DNA from: Lysinibacillus antri
GTDB lineage: Bacteria > Bacillota > Bacilli > Bacillales_A > Planococcaceae
Direction of reading: 5' to 3'
DNA: 64,000 nucleotides
Assembly: GCF_003977595.1 (NCBI RefSeq)
Contig: NZ_RYYR01000015.1
Span: forward strand, 33,907 to 97,906
Position 1 is the stretch's first letter. Every line of letters begins with the position of its first letter. The notes beneath the pieces were generated by a model, which saw nothing but the letters and a program-made list of their open reading frames with translations, was not told the DNA's origin and ran no database searches. The translations under genes were made by a program, and so were the position numbers. This document shows, piece by piece, positions 44,683-53,163 of the stretch.

Positions 44683-46056
44683 ATGTACTGTTCAAATTGC
44701 GGTTCGAAAACTGAAGAAAATGGGAAGTTTTGTGCAGCTTGTGGCCAAAATTTAAAAAGTAAAAATCCGAAAAATACATGGTTGATTGTCGGTGTCTGTA
44801 TATCCTTAATTACGACAGTTGGAGTATGTATTGGTATTTTCATATTACTATCAAACAATAATGACAAAGCGACACAAATTTCAACACAACCTGAAACACC
44901 TAAAATAGAGCAAGTTACGAATGTACCTGCTGAAAAGGAAATGACCGAGAAGGAAAAAACGCAAGTCATTAAAGAATCGATGCCAAAAGTTTTCACGATT
45001 ATTTCTCAGGATAGCCAAGGTTCCGGTTTCCTTTATCAACAAGGAGGCTACATTGTCACCAATGCCCACGTTGTTGCAGGCAATACGGATGTGATTGTGC
45101 GAAACCATGCAGGGCAAGAATCACCTGCACAAGTCATTGGCATATCAGATCGATCAGACGTTGCACTTCTCCTTGCAAAAGATTATGTCAATGCGCAACC
45201 TTTTGAAATAGAAAAGGAAAAATCCGTTGTAGGAACAGAGGTAATTGCCATTGGAAGTCCACAAGGTTTTGAAAACTCCGCTTCTATCGGCTATTTAACT
45301 GGCACAAATCGCAATATGGAATATGGCTTTGTTTATGAGGAATTGTATCAAATTGATGCACAAATTAGCCAAGGTAGTAGTGGCGGACCATTAGTGGATG
45401 GAAAAACTGGAAAGGTAATTGGCATCAATTCTTTACTTTATACACCAAACAATAGCTTCGGATTCTCTATACCTTTGTATACGGTTACTTCTTTAGTCGA
45501 TGGTTGGATTCATGAGCCTATGAGTAAAAATGCGGTTGCGTCTTTATTCGGTGTTTATGAGGAATTTACTTACTCAGACCCTGCACAAGATTACTACTAC
45601 GAGGAAGAGTATGCAGATTATTGGGATGAATATGGTACTGAAGAATATTATGATGAAGAATACTACAATGATTATTGGGATGAATATTCGTACTCATTTG
45701 ATGAAGAATCTTTAACAAATTTTATCCTTTCATTCCGTGAATATTATGAATTAGCCCTATATTACGAAGAATTTTACTGGATTTCCGATATGTTAGATCC
45801 AAATAGCAACGCCTACGTTGAAATGGAAGAGTATATTAATGAGATCGCTGGACAAAATTTTACGTTTGACTTCCTAAACAACAGTGTAACGAATGTCGAA
45901 ATGTATGGCGATTATGCTGTTGTCTCCACAAATGAACAGTTTAATTTCTACAACGGAACAGGCGAAGAAAAGTACTACGATCGTTACAAAGAATATACTG
46001 TACTCATTAATGAAGAAGGTTATTATCAAATTTCAGAAATATACATTTATGAATAA
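44683..46056 (+). CDS. Zinc-ribbon, membrane-anchored trypsin-like serine protease
   Basis: 457 residues in four parts. First a cytoplasmic zinc ribbon (CSNCG, Cys3/Cys6, and CAACG, Cys17/Cys20); second one transmembrane helix (about 32-57); third an extracellular HtrA-like trypsin domain (about 95-285) with His129 in TNAHVV, Asp159 in SDRSDVALL and Ser233 in QGSSGGPL; fourth a linker extremely rich in Tyr, Glu and Asp (about 302-342), then a C-terminal domain of about 110 residues ending YTVLINEEGYYQISEIYIYE. There is no PDZ domain, so it is not a standard HtrA. The tail resembles NTF2/TcaA-like extracellular modules seen in zinc-ribbon membrane proteins. Role unknown; envelope stress or spore-surface processing are guesses. 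Confidence 0.85.
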   Translation: MYCSNCGSKTEENGKFCAACGQNLKSKNPKNTWLIVGVCISLITTVGVCIGIFILLSNNNDKATQISTQPETPKIEQVTNVPAEKEMTEKEKTQVIKESMPKVFTIISQDSQGSGFLYQQGGYIVTNAHVVAGNTDVIVRNHAGQESPAQVIGISDRSDVALLLAKDYVNAQPFEIEKEKSVVGTEVIAIGSPQGFENSASIGYLTGTNRNMEYGFVYEELYQIDAQISQGSSGGPLVDGKTGKVIGINSLLYTPNNSFGFSIPLYTVTSLVDGWIHEPMSKNAVASLFGVYEEFTYSDPAQDYYYEEEYADYWDEYGTEEYYDEEYYNDYWDEYSYSFDEESLTNFILSFREYYELALYYEEFYWISDMLDPNSNAYVEMEEYINEIAGQNFTFDFLNNSVTNVEMYGDYAVVSTNEQFNFYNGTGEEKYYDRYKEYTVLINEEGYYQISEIYIYE

Positions 46057-46061
46057 TGAGT

Positions 46062-46100
46062 GGGCGTTCTAAGGCTTTCATCTTAGGACGCCCTTTTTTT
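46062..46100 (+). terminator. Terminator after the protease gene
   Basis: 12-bp stem GGGCGTTCTAAG/CTTAGGACGCCC followed by seven T residues. Confidence 0.92.
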
Positions 46101-46102
46101 AT

Positions 46103-46288
46103 TTAGTGAGGATTGATTTGTTGTTTTACTTCTTCCGCATCTGTATTGCTAAATTGCTTCGTCCCTGTTCCACCTGTTGCTGCGAGAACTTCTAGCACTT
46201 CCTTATAGGATAAACCGAATTGTGCATTTTTTTGTTTTACTTCTTCAATATCCGTACCTGCTACTGTAAAGCGTTGATTATTTTCCAT
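46103..46288 (-). CDS. Small gamma-type SASP-like spore protein
   Basis: 61 residues beginning MENNQRFTVAGTDIEEVKQKNAQFG. The TDIEEVKQKNAQ block is the gamma-type small acid-soluble spore protein motif, and the end (NTDAEEVKQQINPH) repeats it loosely. The middle (SYKEVLEVLAATGG) lacks the usual FASE protease site. The start at 46288 has GGGAGGG upstream. It lies downstream of, and in the same direction as, the expanded SASP gene but is separated from it by a terminator and a short 21-nt repeat, so it is likely an independent forespore gene. Confidence 0.75.
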   Translation of the reverse strand: MENNQRFTVAGTDIEEVKQKNAQFGLSYKEVLEVLAATGGTGTKQFSNTDAEEVKQQINPH

Positions 46289-46303
46289 CTTGCTACCCTC
46301 CCT

Positions 46304-46336
46304 TATGGGACACACTTTTCGTTTTATGGGACAATT
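46304..46336 (-). repeat. 21-nt-period pair, TATGGGACA family, locus 2
   Basis: TATGGGACA cores with GGGACA at 46307 and 46328, 21 nt apart, the same core and step as the array at 23497-23572. It lies between two SASP genes. Confidence 0.75.
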
Positions 46337-46344
46337 TTCATCTT

Positions 46345-46376
46345 ATTAGAAAAACGCCCCATGAAAGAGGCGTTTT
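46345..46376 (-). terminator. Terminator of the expanded SASP gene
   Basis: AAAACGCC/GGCGTTTT stem with T residues on the minus strand. Confidence 0.75.
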
Positions 46377-46382
46377 CTTTTA

Positions 46383-47111
46383 TTAAAACTTATTTTTCCC
46401 TTGCTCTGCTTGCTGATTTTGTCGGCGTACTTCTTCAATATCCGTACCAGATGCTGTTTTACCAGCTGACGGTTGATTTGAGAATGGTTGAGTAAATGGC
46501 CCTGCTTCTTGGGCGATCTCTTCTCGTACTTTTTGTGGATTCGTACCAAATTGTCTAGATTGATTTGAGATCGATTGATTTAATTGATTTTTAAATGAAT
46601 TGAATGGTCCTGCTTCTTGCGCAATCTCTTCTCTCACCTTTTGTGGATTCGTTGCAGAAGGTGTTCCCGCTAGTGGATTTGAGAAGGATTGGCTTGGTTG
46701 ACTCGGTGCTGCGGGTTGATTGAATGGACCCGCTTCCTGAGCGATCTCTTCCCTTACCTTTTGTGGATTTGTTGCAAAAGGTGCTCCCGCCATTGGATTT
46801 GAGAAGGCTTTGCTTGGTTGACTCGGCGCTGCAGGTTGATTGAATGGACCTGCTTCTTGCGCAATCTCTTCTCTTACCTTTTGCGGATTTGTTGCAAAAG
46901 GTGCTCCTGCCATTGGATTTGAGAAAGATTGGCTTGGTTGACTCGGTGCTGCAGGTTGATTAAATGGCCCTGCTTCTTGAGCAATTTCTTCCCTCACTTT
47001 TTGTGGGTTAGTTCCAAAAGATTGTGCTGGTCCTGCTTGTGCATTTTGACGTTTTACCTCTTCAATATCAGTACCTGATTGAGTGTAGCGTTTACCATTA
47101 TTATTTTGCAT
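46383..47111 (-). CDS. Expanded gamma-type small acid-soluble spore protein with five internal repeats
   Basis: 242 residues, about three times the usual gamma-SASP length. The ends are canonical (TQSGTDIEEVKRQNAQAG near residue 12 and GTDIEEVRRQNQQAEQGKNKF at the end). Between them are five units beginning NPQKVREEIAQEAGPF: three of 40 residues with a QPAAPSQPS...FSNPMAGAPFAT spacer (120-bp DNA period), then 36 and about 31. Each unit has EIAQE, which matches the cleavage pentapeptide of the germination protease GPR, so the protein should be cut into short fragments on germination. It is Gln/Pro/Ala-rich, fitting an amino-acid store. GGAGGTG precedes the start; a GTG at 47114 is an alternative. 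Confidence 0.85.
   Translation of the reverse strand: MQNNNGKRYTQSGTDIEEVKRQNAQAGPAQSFGTNPQKVREEIAQEAGPFNQPAAPSQPSQSFSNPMAGAPFATNPQKVREEIAQEAGPFNQPAAPSQPSKAFSNPMAGAPFATNPQKVREEIAQEAGPFNQPAAPSQPSQSFSNPLAGTPSATNPQKVREEIAQEAGPFNSFKNQLNQSISNQSRQFGTNPQKVREEIAQEAGPFTQPFSNQPSAGKTASGTDIEEVRRQNQQAEQGKNKF
46513..47005 (-). repeat. 120-bp in-frame tandem repeat within the SASP gene
   Basis: The segment encoding EEIAQEAGPF recurs at a 120-bp step (near 46981, 46861, 46741, 46621), with a shorter last step to about 46513. The DNA copies are similar but carry many silent differences, so the expansion is not very recent. Confidence 0.85.
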
Positions 47112-47233
47112 CACAAAAACACCTCCAAAATGTTATGGCTTTATGTTGCTTAAAATCAAAAGAATTATAAGCCCAATAAATTTTTATATCAGAGTATATT
47201 TTTGTGAATGCTTTTAACAATAGAAAAGATCCA

Positions 47234-48844
47234 TTAACCTTCTAAATCACGCTTGTTATAACAAACAAATCCAATACCGAGCGTAACAATCGTTAATAGT
47301 AATAACACAGCGATAGAGCTCCAACTCATATCGGCAGCAGGTATATTGGGTATGACTTCAAAAACGGAAAAATTCATTAACCACTGAGGGAATTCTAACA
47401 TACCGGCCAAATAAACAACGATAAAACAAAAAGCAACATATCCCCAAATTAAGCTTATTATTTTAGGTTTAACGCCATACAACATTACTGCAAGACCCAT
47501 CATAAACCACAATGCCGGTAGATAAACAAACGCTCCTGATGTTGCAGTACTTAAAGAAATCGGCTCTTTCATCATCGTAATACCTGTAGACCATAAACCA
47601 ATCGCTAATAACAATAGGTAAAAAATACTCTCGAATATCGCTAAAACCATGTAACTTCCTAATACATGGTTTCTCGAAACGGCACGGCTATAAAAATTTT
47701 CTGTTCGATTATGATGTTCTTCACTTTTTAATTTTAAAATTGTCATTACTACTGGTATAGAACAAATTAATGACATAATCGCCATTAATAAAGAAATGAA
47801 CTGCTCTGTCATGGAAAAGTCCGTGCTTTGGCTCATAAATAACGCGAGAAATTCCATATCACTAAAATACGTTTCTAAATCACCAAGGACGGCACCAAAG
47901 GAAGCACCGAGCGCGAAAATGCCCAATCCCCATGCAATCATTTTCATTGTTTGTAATCGGAAAGCTAAGCCAAATACCGTTTTGGTGAAAGCAGTTGCAT
48001 TCTTTTTGCCTTTTCTTGTTGGTAAAAAGCCTGCATCTATATCACGTATAGAATTTAAGTAAAAAGCGACCACCGCGAAGATCACCGAAAATAATAGAGA
48101 AAGCATAATTGGCCACCAAGCATTTTCAATAAATACTTCTGTTCGAACTAGCCATCCTAAAGGCGAGATTAACGCGAATGGTTCACTACTCACATCTCCT
48201 ATAGCACGCACTAAGTATGCCACAACTAATACCGAAAAGGCTAAGCCGGTTGTGCCTCTAGAAGTGCTCGAAATTTGGGCTAGAAATGCAGTTATAGCAG
48301 CAAACAGTAGACCACCTACTCCAAGAATAACACCATATAGAAGCGCACTTTCAAATGTGATTCCTTCAATATTTAAAAGATAAATTCCTAACCCGGTTAA
48401 GAGGATAATGCTAATATTTGCGATAGAAATCACAATTGATGAAGCGGCTAAGTATGCCAGTCTACCAATAGGCAAGGACCGTATCACTTCAATTCTTCCG
48501 GTTTCTTCATCTGTTCTTGTACTACTACCTACTAGTAATATGTTCATAACTGCAACTGCGATAATGGTAAAGATAAGCATCTCATGGGCAAATTGAGTCC
48601 CCACTGTAATTAAATAATCTGCCTCATCATAACCCGGACCGAGCATCGCGACCATGGCAGGATTTTGCATTGTTAAGGCAAACCCTTTTTTCGAGACATC
48701 ATCTTGATAAACATTTGGATAGGAAAATGCAACAGATAATGTTACAAGTACAATCCCAACAATCCATGTAATCATTTTAAAGCGTTGCGCTCGGAAAATA
48801 AGCTTAATTAATGGACCAGTTCCTTTGTAAAGGTTTCGATTCAT
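47234..48844 (-). CDS. ABC transporter permease (ABC-2 type, two fused halves)
   Basis: 536 residues with about twelve transmembrane helices in two similar halves (first from about 20, second from about 295: FGLAFRLQTMKMIAWGLGIFALG echoes LIFRAQRFKMITWIVGIVLV). A short extracellular segment after TM1 (DVSKKGFALTMQNPAMVAMLGPGYDEADY) and the cytoplasmic DEETGRIEVIRSLPI are typical of exporters of the tetronasin/antibiotic-resistance permease group. It overlaps the ATPase gene by four bases. Exports an unknown compound, probably a drug, lipid or peptide. Confidence 0.88.
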   Translation of the reverse strand: MNRNLYKGTGPLIKLIFRAQRFKMITWIVGIVLVTLSVAFSYPNVYQDDVSKKGFALTMQNPAMVAMLGPGYDEADYLITVGTQFAHEMLIFTIIAVAVMNILLVGSSTRTDEETGRIEVIRSLPIGRLAYLAASSIVISIANISIILLTGLGIYLLNIEGITFESALLYGVILGVGGLLFAAITAFLAQISSTSRGTTGLAFSVLVVAYLVRAIGDVSSEPFALISPLGWLVRTEVFIENAWWPIMLSLLFSVIFAVVAFYLNSIRDIDAGFLPTRKGKKNATAFTKTVFGLAFRLQTMKMIAWGLGIFALGASFGAVLGDLETYFSDMEFLALFMSQSTDFSMTEQFISLLMAIMSLICSIPVVMTILKLKSEEHHNRTENFYSRAVSRNHVLGSYMVLAIFESIFYLLLLAIGLWSTGITMMKEPISLSTATSGAFVYLPALWFMMGLAVMLYGVKPKIISLIWGYVAFCFIVVYLAGMLEFPQWLMNFSVFEVIPNIPAADMSWSSIAVLLLLTIVTLGIGFVCYNKRDLEG

Positions 48845-49749
48845 TGCGATACGCCTCCAACCGAATCCGTGGTCCCTTCATAATGACGCATAAATAAATC
48901 CTCTAATGTAGGCGGTGCACTTTCTAATTTCACAATGCCAAATTTACTTATATAGCTGATTACTTCATCAATTTTTTCTGAATCAACCTGGAATGATAAA
49001 CCATCATTGTTTTCAAGAAGATGATAAATTCCTTTAAAATTAGCCAATTCCGATATCGGCTGTTTTGTTTGTACAATAAAATTCGTACGAGTTAAATGGC
49101 GCATTTCACTTAATGTACCGGTTTCAATAATTTTTCCTTCGCGAATAATGGATATTTTCTCACAAAGTTTTTCAACCTCTGAAAGAATATGGCTTGATAG
49201 TAAGACACTTTTCCCTTCATGTTTAGCCTCTAAGACACATTCTTGAAAAGTTCGCTCCATTAATGGATCTAATCCGGATGTTGGTTCATCTAATATAAAA
49301 AACCGCGCATCTGACGCAAAGGCTGAAATAAGTGCGATTTTTTGGCGATTTCCTTTTGAATAGGCTCTACATTTTTTAGTAGGGTCTAATTGAAAGCGTT
49401 CGATTAATTCGTCACGTTTCTGTTTACTGCCATTTCCGCGCATTTTCAGGAAAATATCAATGACCTCTCCACCTGTTAAATTCGGCCAAAGATTTGCATC
49501 TCCTGGTACGTATGCCACTTCTTTATGAATTTCAACGGCATCATGCCATACATCTTTTCCAAATATTTTTGCTTGCCCACTGGTTGGTTTTAACATCCCT
49601 AACAACACGCGAATAGTAGTCGATTTCCCTGCACCATTTGGGCCGATAAACCCAAAAATTTCCCCTTCCTCAATTGATAAATTCACTCGATCAAGTGCCG
49701 TAAATTTCCCGAATTTTTTCGTTAAATCTTTCACTTCCACTAGATTCAT
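48841..49749 (-). CDS. ABC transporter ATP-binding protein
   Basis: 302-residue ATPase partner of the ABC-2 permease. Walker A GPNGAGKST, Q-loop, signature YSKGNRQKIALISAF (a variant of LSGGQ typical of this exporter group), Walker B FFILDEPTSGLDP and H-loop SSHIL, then a C-terminal domain of about 80 residues common to drug-export ATPases. The ATG at 49749 follows AGGAGGG. First gene of the two-gene operon. Confidence 0.93.
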   Translation of the reverse strand: MNLVEVKDLTKKFGKFTALDRVNLSIEEGEIFGFIGPNGAGKSTTIRVLLGMLKPTSGQAKIFGKDVWHDAVEIHKEVAYVPGDANLWPNLTGGEVIDIFLKMRGNGSKQKRDELIERFQLDPTKKCRAYSKGNRQKIALISAFASDARFFILDEPTSGLDPLMERTFQECVLEAKHEGKSVLLSSHILSEVEKLCEKISIIREGKIIETGTLSEMRHLTRTNFIVQTKQPISELANFKGIYHLLENNDGLSFQVDSEKIDEVISYISKFGIVKLESAPPTLEDLFMRHYEGTTDSVGGVSQ

Positions 49750-49897
49750 CAAGATCCCTCCTAGGTAGAAACTCTTTAAGTAAATCCATTATATTACAAA
49801 AGGAAGTGTTATTTTGAAAGTTCACGAGTTCTCATTATTTTCTTACTTGGCATTCCATTGTATTATATGAGTAGTAAATTTATGGATGGGTGAGCAA

Positions 49898-50485
49898 ATG
49901 AAATACGCACTTTTAGGGGATTTACATTCAAATATAGAAGATACCATTGCGGTTTTAAATCATATTCAACAACAAGCACCAACCGCTACCATTTTAGGGT
50001 TAGGTGATTTATACGAATGTACCATTGGAAAGAAAAAAGCGAGTACAGTTAACAATGTACCATTAGAAGAAGCTGCAATTGTGAGGGAGGAATTTGAAGA
50101 GCTGCTTACTTTTCCATCCATTCGAGGAAATCAAGAAGAACGGATTACCCAAGTGACAGGGATTGAAAGGTTTGCAGCACTGCCTGAAAGTATTGTCATT
50201 GAAGGTGCTACACTGCTCCACGGCCATCAAATCGTATGGGACAAACATTGGGAGCCAATTGAATTACCTGTAGCAATTGAAACCCCTTTGCTCTTTTTTG
50301 GACATAGTCATCGCAGCGGTATTTATCGTAAAGGAAAAAAGCTTCCACTCACTATTCTCTTTGGCGAAGAATTTCCGTTAATTAAGAAAAAATATTGGAT
50401 TAACGTTGGATCCGTCGTCGATCACCGAGAATGGTGTTTGTATGATAGTGATGCACGGACGATTACATTTATGAAGGCGAATTAA
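49898..50485 (+). CDS. Calcineurin-like metallophosphoesterase
   Basis: About 195 residues of the YfcE/MJ0936-like phosphodiesterase group. Motifs: GDLHSN (start), GLGDLYE, RGNQEE, LLHGHQ and FFGHSHRSG. GNQE replaces the more usual GNHD/GNCD, a change at a metal-proximal position. The start at 49898 gives MKYALLGDLHSN, preceded by GGGTGAG; an ATG at 49886 is in frame. Substrate unknown. Single gene, convergent with the SET protein gene. Confidence 0.85.
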   Translation: MKYALLGDLHSNIEDTIAVLNHIQQQAPTATILGLGDLYECTIGKKKASTVNNVPLEEAAIVREEFEELLTFPSIRGNQEERITQVTGIERFAALPESIVIEGATLLHGHQIVWDKHWEPIELPVAIETPLLFFGHSHRSGIYRKGKKLPLTILFGEEFPLIKKKYWINVGSVVDHREWCLYDSDARTITFMKAN

Positions 50486-50493
50486 TTATAAAA

Positions 50494-50525
50494 AGATGCG
50501 ATCGCTCCAATTAGCAATCGCATCT
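50494..50525. terminator. Bidirectional terminator
   Basis: AGATGCGATCGCT/AGCAATCGCATCT stem (one mismatch) between convergent genes. Confidence 0.75.
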
Positions 50526-50536
50526 CCTAATTCCTG

Positions 50537-50920
50537 TTACTCTTTGTCTTTGTTAAACCACAGTTCATCCATATTATCCACTTCGCCATTATAATTAATT
50601 AAAATCTCTTCACCAGCTTTTATGTCTTTGTAAGCAAAGAAATCAAATGTGTGGTTATCGAAATTAATATCATAAACAGCATTTGGTTCATACGAATGGT
50701 TAAACAACATCCCATACCCTAGCAGAATCGCCGTATGATTTATTCCATACTCAAACGCATAATCTGCAAGAAGGGTTTTCTCAATATGTTCATGCTGCTC
50801 ATTTGGATAAGAAATAACAGGTGCTTCATGCAAAAGCTCCCCTTTTTTAATATCACGTGTAGCAAATACCCCTCTATTAAATTCTCCATCACTTAGAGAA
50901 GATGTTTTAACTTCAATCAT
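50537..50920 (-). CDS. SET domain-containing protein
   Basis: 127 residues, a minimal SET domain. It has RGVFATRDIKKGELL (cofactor loop), LLGYGMLFNHSYEPNAVYDI (the NHS knot motif) and IKAGEEILINYNGE (with the active-site Tyr). SET proteins transfer methyl groups from S-adenosylmethionine to lysines; in bacteria the targets are mostly unknown. There are no pre- or post-SET cysteines. Single gene; its leader has no strong ribosome binding site, so the exact start is less certain. Confidence 0.85.
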   Translation of the reverse strand: MIEVKTSSLSDGEFNRGVFATRDIKKGELLHEAPVISYPNEQHEHIEKTLLADYAFEYGINHTAILLGYGMLFNHSYEPNAVYDINFDNHTFDFFAYKDIKAGEEILINYNGEVDNMDELWFNKDKE

Positions 50921-51027
50921 GTGTTCGCCTACTCACTTTTGTATTTTTCTTTCTAAGAATAACATTATTTTGAACATTTAGGGTAAAAAATGCAATTAAA
51001 GAGGTTAGAAGCGACTACTAGGAATAC

Positions 51028-51798
51028 TTATTCTAATTGATTTTTTCCCTTCACTTGCTTTAACGTCGCCACAATTAGAAAGCTCACAATCACTAATAAA
51101 AGCCAGGAACTCACTTTTCCTAAATGAACGAGACTCCATGCATCCACTTGATTTGGATATTTCCATGCACCAAAATACGTTGCGATATTTTCTGCAATCC
51201 ATATAAAAAAGCCGATGAGTATGAAGGAAACCGTGAGTGGCATGCGGTAACGAGTTCCACCCACTTCATATGTGACCCAGGACTTCCAAAAAACAAGAAT
51301 AACGAGCCCTGATAGCCACCAACGAATATCAACCCAATAATGGTGAGTAAAGAAATTCAAATAGATTGCAGCAGCAAGAGGGACAACCATGAATAACGGC
51401 GGCCACTTAATCAGTTCCACCTTCAACCTTCTCCATGCCTGACAAAGATAGCTGGCCACACTTGCATACATAAATCCACTATATAAAGGCACTCCAAAAA
51501 TTTTAAAATACCCTTCCTCTGGGTAAGACCAGGAGCCCATATGCACTTTGAATATTTCAAGTGTAAGGCCAATCAAGTGAAATAATGTGATTACCTTTAG
51601 TTCATCCTTTGTTTCAAGACCGGAACGAACCATCCACCACTGCATCAGAAGGCAAATGATAAGCAGCCAATCATACCTCGGAAGGACAGGGAGCGGCAAG
51701 ATTTGTGTCAAAGCCAATGAGGCAAAAATTACAACAGGAAACAAACAGGATAATGCCTGCTCCCACCCAAAACGAACAAGTTGTTTTAGTGCTCTCAT
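51028..51798 (-). CDS. DUF817 family membrane protein
   Basis: 256 residues with about eight transmembrane helices. Family features: FKVHMGSWSYPEEGYFKIFGVPLYSGFMYASVASYLCQAWRR in the middle and IAENIATYFGAWKYPNQ near the C-terminus, both with a GSW/GAW-YP motif. DUF817 has no known function. It lies about 28 bp after the start region of the HTH gene and in the same direction, so it may belong to the yoaS-yozG-like unit. Confidence 0.85.
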   Translation of the reverse strand: MRALKQLVRFGWEQALSCLFPVVIFASLALTQILPLPVLPRYDWLLIICLLMQWWMVRSGLETKDELKVITLFHLIGLTLEIFKVHMGSWSYPEEGYFKIFGVPLYSGFMYASVASYLCQAWRRLKVELIKWPPLFMVVPLAAAIYLNFFTHHYWVDIRWWLSGLVILVFWKSWVTYEVGGTRYRMPLTVSFILIGFFIWIAENIATYFGAWKYPNQVDAWSLVHLGKVSSWLLLVIVSFLIVATLKQVKGKNQLE

Positions 51799-51826
51799 TA
51801 TTTATGCCTCCAAAGATTTATGCTTA

Positions 51827-52039
51827 TTACTCTTCTTCACTTCGATATTCCAAAATATCGCCAGGTTGACAGTCTAACGCTTTACAAATTGCCTCTAATG
51901 TAGCAAATCGAATCGCCTTAGCCTTACCGTTTTTCAAAATAGACAGGTTCGCCATCGTAATGCCGACTTTTTCCGAAAGTTCGGTTACGCTCATTTTCCT
52001 TTTTGCTAGCATTACATCAATATTGATTATGATTGCCAT
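51827..52039 (-). CDS. Small XRE/Cro-type HTH regulator (YozG-like)
   Basis: 70 residues, essentially one HTH domain: MLAKRKMSVTELSEKVGITMANLSILKNGKAKAIRFATLEAICKALDCQPGDILEY. This is the YozG subtype, found next to a DUF2975 membrane protein in many Firmicutes, as here. GGGGTGG lies just before the ATG at 52039. It probably represses its own operon or acts with the membrane partner. Confidence 0.9.
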   Translation of the reverse strand: MAIIINIDVMLAKRKMSVTELSEKVGITMANLSILKNGKAKAIRFATLEAICKALDCQPGDILEYRSEEE

Positions 52040-52050
52040 TGTTACCACCC

Positions 52051-52542
52051 CTAGACTGTTAAATCGTTTTCAGATTTTATATGAATCGCTTCTTGTAAAA
52101 GTCTTTGGAGAACAGCAGCAAAGACAGCAATCACTAATGGCGCAAATACCATGACCATTCCAACGAGGATCAGACCCGGTGCATCATCAACCTCCGCTAA
52201 AATATATACAAACGGCAGGGCTACTACATATAGGACACTGATAATTATGGCACTTTTTTTAATTTTTTTTAGAGCTCTAACGGAAAATTGAGAAAAAGAT
52301 AGGTTCTTATCAATATAGCTTAGTATGTTAAAGGATTGATATAAAGCAAAGTAAAATGGCACTGCTGAAACATACATAACCATTAACAGACCATAAACCA
52401 CAAAGGCTATATCCGAACCTCTGTCTGCTGCTTCATGTGCTTCATTGGCAATTTGGGGCAGTAAAAATAAACACGCTGCAAGCACGGGAACACCTATAAG
52501 AATGACAGCAATCTTTAAAAAGAGTGTTGATCCTCTTTTCAT
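52051..52542 (-). CDS. DUF2975 membrane protein (YoaS-like)
   Basis: 163 residues with four transmembrane helices (AVILIGVPVLAACLFLLP, YGLLMVMYVSAVPFYFALY, AIIISVLYVVALPFVYIL, GLILVGMVMVFAPLVIAVFAAVL). It fits the DUF2975 family and is followed 11 bases later by the HTH partner, as in B. subtilis yoaS-yozG. The start at 52542 is placed after a GAGGTG box; the frame is open to 52587. Role unknown; a membrane-tethered anti-regulator is one idea. Confidence 0.88.
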   Translation of the reverse strand: MKRGSTLFLKIAVILIGVPVLAACLFLLPQIANEAHEAADRGSDIAFVVYGLLMVMYVSAVPFYFALYQSFNILSYIDKNLSFSQFSVRALKKIKKSAIIISVLYVVALPFVYILAEVDDAPGLILVGMVMVFAPLVIAVFAAVLQRLLQEAIHIKSENDLTV

Positions 52543-52769
52543 AAAAAGCACCTCACTTAGTTTTTTGTAAATTGATAATAACACCACATTTATCGTTTTA
52601 CAATAAATAAATATTGTATATTAAAAAACTTTTGTTGTTTATAATTAGTTATTTCTATAAAACAAGCAATTTCAACCATAAATGCAAATATCCCTACCAT
52701 TTTCTTTCACAATAAATGAAAATCGATTATACTGGATTCACTATGATCTTTATAAAAGGAGAATTCCCG

Positions 52770-52964
52770 ATGACAGAAAATAATCAATCAGAAGCACCGA
52801 AAAAGAAAATGAGCTTACAAGATGCCGTGAAACAACAACTTGAAAATAAAAAGAACAAAGCTTCTAATGGTAAGGGAAATACAAATATGGACCTTTCACC
52901 AAAAAAAATGAAAAGCCAGCAGTCGAAAAAAACAAGTAACACTCGTAGAAAAATGGGTGTGTAA
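52770..52964 (+). CDS. Lysine-rich small protein upstream of ywbE
   Basis: 64 residues, highly basic and polar (KKKMSLQDAVKQQLENKKNKASNGKGN..., ending TSNTRRKMGV), probably disordered and perhaps nucleic-acid binding. AAAGGAG precedes the ATG at 52770. Its stop overlaps the ywbE start (TAATG), so the two are coupled. I do not recognise a family. Confidence 0.7.
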   Translation: MTENNQSEAPKKKMSLQDAVKQQLENKKNKASNGKGNTNMDLSPKKMKSQQSKKTSNTRRKMGV

Positions 52965-53158
52965 TGAACGGAAAGAATCGGAAAGACATTGTACCTGGTA
53001 CGGTGGTTGATATTGTTTTAAAGAAAGATCAGAAAACCGGAAAGCTTACAAGAGGAACTGTGAAAGATATTCTTACTAATTCAAGTACCCATCCCCATGG
53101 TATAAAAGTCAGACTAACGGATGGACAAATTGGACGAGTACAGGCGATTCATAATTGA
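52964..53158 (+). CDS. ywbE: YwbE family protein
   Basis: 64 residues matching the YwbE/DUF2196 family closely: RKDIVPGTVVDIVLKKDQKTGKLTRGTVKDILTNSSTHPHGIKVRLTDGQIGRVQAI. It is a small beta-rich, KOW-like fold by appearance, possibly RNA-associated. Second gene of a two-gene unit ending in a strong terminator. Confidence 0.92.
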   Translation: MNGKNRKDIVPGTVVDIVLKKDQKTGKLTRGTVKDILTNSSTHPHGIKVRLTDGQIGRVQAIHN

Positions 53159-53163
53159 AAATG

